Shown here: piece by piece, positions 60,676 through 61,854 of the stretch | Position numbering within the stretch: the stretch's first letter is position 1 | How the letters are laid out: each line of letters starts with the position of its first letter | NCBI GenBank assembly: GCA_018654255.1 | Contig: JABILX010000005.1 | Span: 1 to 61,854 of the forward strand | DNA: 61,854 nt | Source of the DNA: Candidatus Peregrinibacteria bacterium | GTDB taxonomy: Bacteria; Patescibacteriota; Gracilibacteria; UBA1369; LOWO2-01-FULL-3 | Reading direction: 5' to 3' | The notes under the pieces: model-generated | Told to the model about the DNA's origin: nothing | The model's database searches: none | The model's input: only the letters and a program-made list of their open reading frames with translations | Position numbers and translations under genes: made by a program

Positions 60676-61854
60676 TCAGTCCGCCTTCTTCTCCACGTAG
60701 AGGGACTTCTTGAAAATGAGAAGCCCGATGGGAGAGATCAGGCAGATGATGGCCATGATGAGGTTCATAGCTTCCGGACCTCCGAAGTAGCCCAGTTCGC
60801 CGGAGTGGATCTTGTCGATCATGCCATCCGGGCAGAAGTGGGCCAGCAGGAAGCCGGAAACCGTGCCGGCCACCAGCTTCGCAGTGGTATGGGGGAAACG
60901 TGCGATCCCCAGGAAGGTCCCCTCCCTGCCCTCGGGGGCGAAGGAGCCCACGTAGCTCATGAGTTGCGGACTCCAGATGGCCTCCCCCACTGCGAACACG
61001 ACGATCTGGCAGTAGATGAGGGTGAGGTAGGCGCTGGGCATGTCCACGTTCATGATGCTGGCGACCCACTGCGGAGGGATGGCGAGGATCATCATCGAGA
61101 GAGCACCGATCATCATCCCCGTGAACAGCACCCAGTAGACGTTGAACTTCTTCACCACGGGGGCGAGAAGGATCAGGCCCACGACGATGATGACGGGGTT
61201 GATGGCGCTGAGTCTGCCGATGTCCAGATCAGCACTGACGACGCGGGTCCAGTACTTGGGGTACATCACGAACACCAGCACGAACGGGATGTGGGCAGGG
61301 ATGGTCAGAGTGAGAACGCCAAGGACTTTGTGGAAGGCCTTGTTGCGAAAGACTTCGCCCAGCATCTTCGTGATGGACTTCTTCTCGGTCTTCTTCTCGA
61401 CGGGAGCTCTCTCTTCCCCGAACTCAGGGAACTGATCTTCACGCTTGATGAGGAAGTAGATGATGAACCAGCAGACCACTGTCAGGCCGGCCATGTACCA
61501 CAGCATGTGGGCATTTCCACCAGCCTCGCGGAAGGCCGCCACTCCCTCGGGGGTCGTGCCATCGAACGGACGACGAACGTAGTCGATCAGGAAGAGGAGC
61601 GCAGCTCCGATGTTCATGCTCAGGTACCAGAAGTTGAACGCGGGGTTCTGAGTCTCCTTGTTGCTGAACCTCTTGGTCCCTGCGGTCAGGATGGGGAACA
61701 TGAGTCCGTTCCCGACCATCGCGATCAGGTAGAAGATGAAGACTGCGATCTGTCCGAAGATGTTCACGCCGAGAACGAGGGGGGCCGTGCCGATGCCCAG
61801 GAACCCGATCGTGACGATCGCGCCGGCGATCAGGGGGGTCTTGCGGAAGCCGAG
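60676..61854 (-). CDS. MFS/POT-like transporter, 5' end beyond the window
   Basis: A polytopic membrane protein. The frame stays open to the right edge: the GTG at 61767 is preceded in frame by a further hydrophobic helix, so the true start lies outside and at least 392 residues are present. Around ten helices are visible, with a cytosolic charged loop (EERAPVEKKTEKKS, at about residue 150 of the visible part). Features such as NFWYLSMNIGA and GxAIWSPQ hint at the MFS, perhaps the peptide (POT) branch, but the substrate is unknown. Codon use is GC-rich, unlike the core. Confidence 0.75.
   Translation of the reverse strand, partial: LGFRKTPLIAGAIVTIGFLGIGTAPLVLGVNIFGQIAVFIFYLIAMVGNGLMFPILTAGTKRFSNKETQNPAFNFWYLSMNIGAALLFLIDYVRRPFDGTTPEGVAAFREAGGNAHMLWYMAGLTVVCWFIIYFLIKREDQFPEFGEERAPVEKKTEKKSITKMLGEVFRNKAFHKVLGVLTLTIPAHIPFVLVFVMYPKYWTRVVSADLDIGRLSAINPVIIVVGLILLAPVVKKFNVYWVLFTGMMIGALSMMILAIPPQWVASIMNVDMPSAYLTLIYCQIVVFAVGEAIWSPQLMSYVGSFAPEGREGTFLGIARFPHTTAKLVAGTVSGFLLAHFCPDGMIDKIHSGELGYFGGPEAMNLIMAIICLISPIGLLIFKKSLYVEKKAD

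Noticed and set aside
60524-61069. Arg/His-rich open frame overlapping the transporter
   Set aside because: It is an out-of-frame shadow of a GC-rich membrane-protein gene.

Overview
The bulk of the window (about 740 to 60,600) reads as one continuous piece of a Patescibacteria/CPR genome, most like Peregrinibacteria. The reasons are: AT-rich DNA (about 40% GC by eye) with short intergenic gaps; a form III or II/III-type RuBisCO; many small lipoproteins and unknown proteins; S-layer, sortase and FtsA genes; and UGA used as a normal stop, which argues against the UGA-glycine code of Gracilibacteria and Absconditabacteria. The lineage is an inference from these traits; no marker gene was compared. 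Both ends (1 to about 740, and about 60,600 to 61,854) are GC-rich (about 60%) and carry unrelated partial genes, so the window is probably a chimera of two genomes, or less likely an island in a GC-rich host.

Layout. 843-4039: ferredoxin, IscU-type scaffold, thioredoxin reductase and RuBisCO, with three 20-bp repeats at exactly 29-bp spacing just before RuBisCO. 4053-8553: leftward housekeeping cluster pepA, nudix, rnc, nusB, rpmF, yceD and a BAX-inhibitor membrane protein. 8659-11389: a small membrane protein and an S-layer (SLH) protein. 11493-17618: envelope and division genes alr, vanX, ddl, ftsA and a bitopic partner. 17738-20909: surface and secreted proteins. 21119-28494: tRNA-Val, a divergent GAPDH-like enzyme behind an attenuator-like leader, transaldolase, ComF, a glycosyltransferase and PolX. 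28558-37049: glycosyltransferase, dnaX, ligA, an unknown three-gene cluster and a sortase. 37193-43517: Rel with a membrane tail, orphan HisA-like and AroD-like proteins, YchF and a CDF transporter fused to a NifX-like domain. 43590-52790: Hpf, tRNA-Phe, a double-phosphatase fusion, DedA, phospholipase D and several unknowns. 52872-60331: a glycosyltransferase-kinase fusion with a nucleotidyltransferase, oleate hydratase, a serine kinase-cysteine synthase operon, and a Fic protein.

The strongest observation is the serK-cysK operon (57889-59373). A ParB-fold free-serine-kinase homologue lies next to a PLP cysteine synthase, which suggests cysteine is made from serine through O-phosphoserine. 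In front lies a complete transcription attenuator: a consensus promoter, a 24-residue leader peptide with Cys at positions 10, 11, 12 and 15, a 9-bp antiterminator, and a competing terminator with a U7 tail. A second, less certain leader of similar design precedes the GAPDH-like gene.

The second main observation concerns translation starts. Almost no gene has a Shine-Dalgarno sequence. Twelve genes plus the Cys leader peptide have a -10 box ending 6 to 9 bases before the start codon, so their mRNAs should be leaderless. A separate set of thirteen genes has TAACC 7 to 10 bases before the start. The two sets do not overlap.
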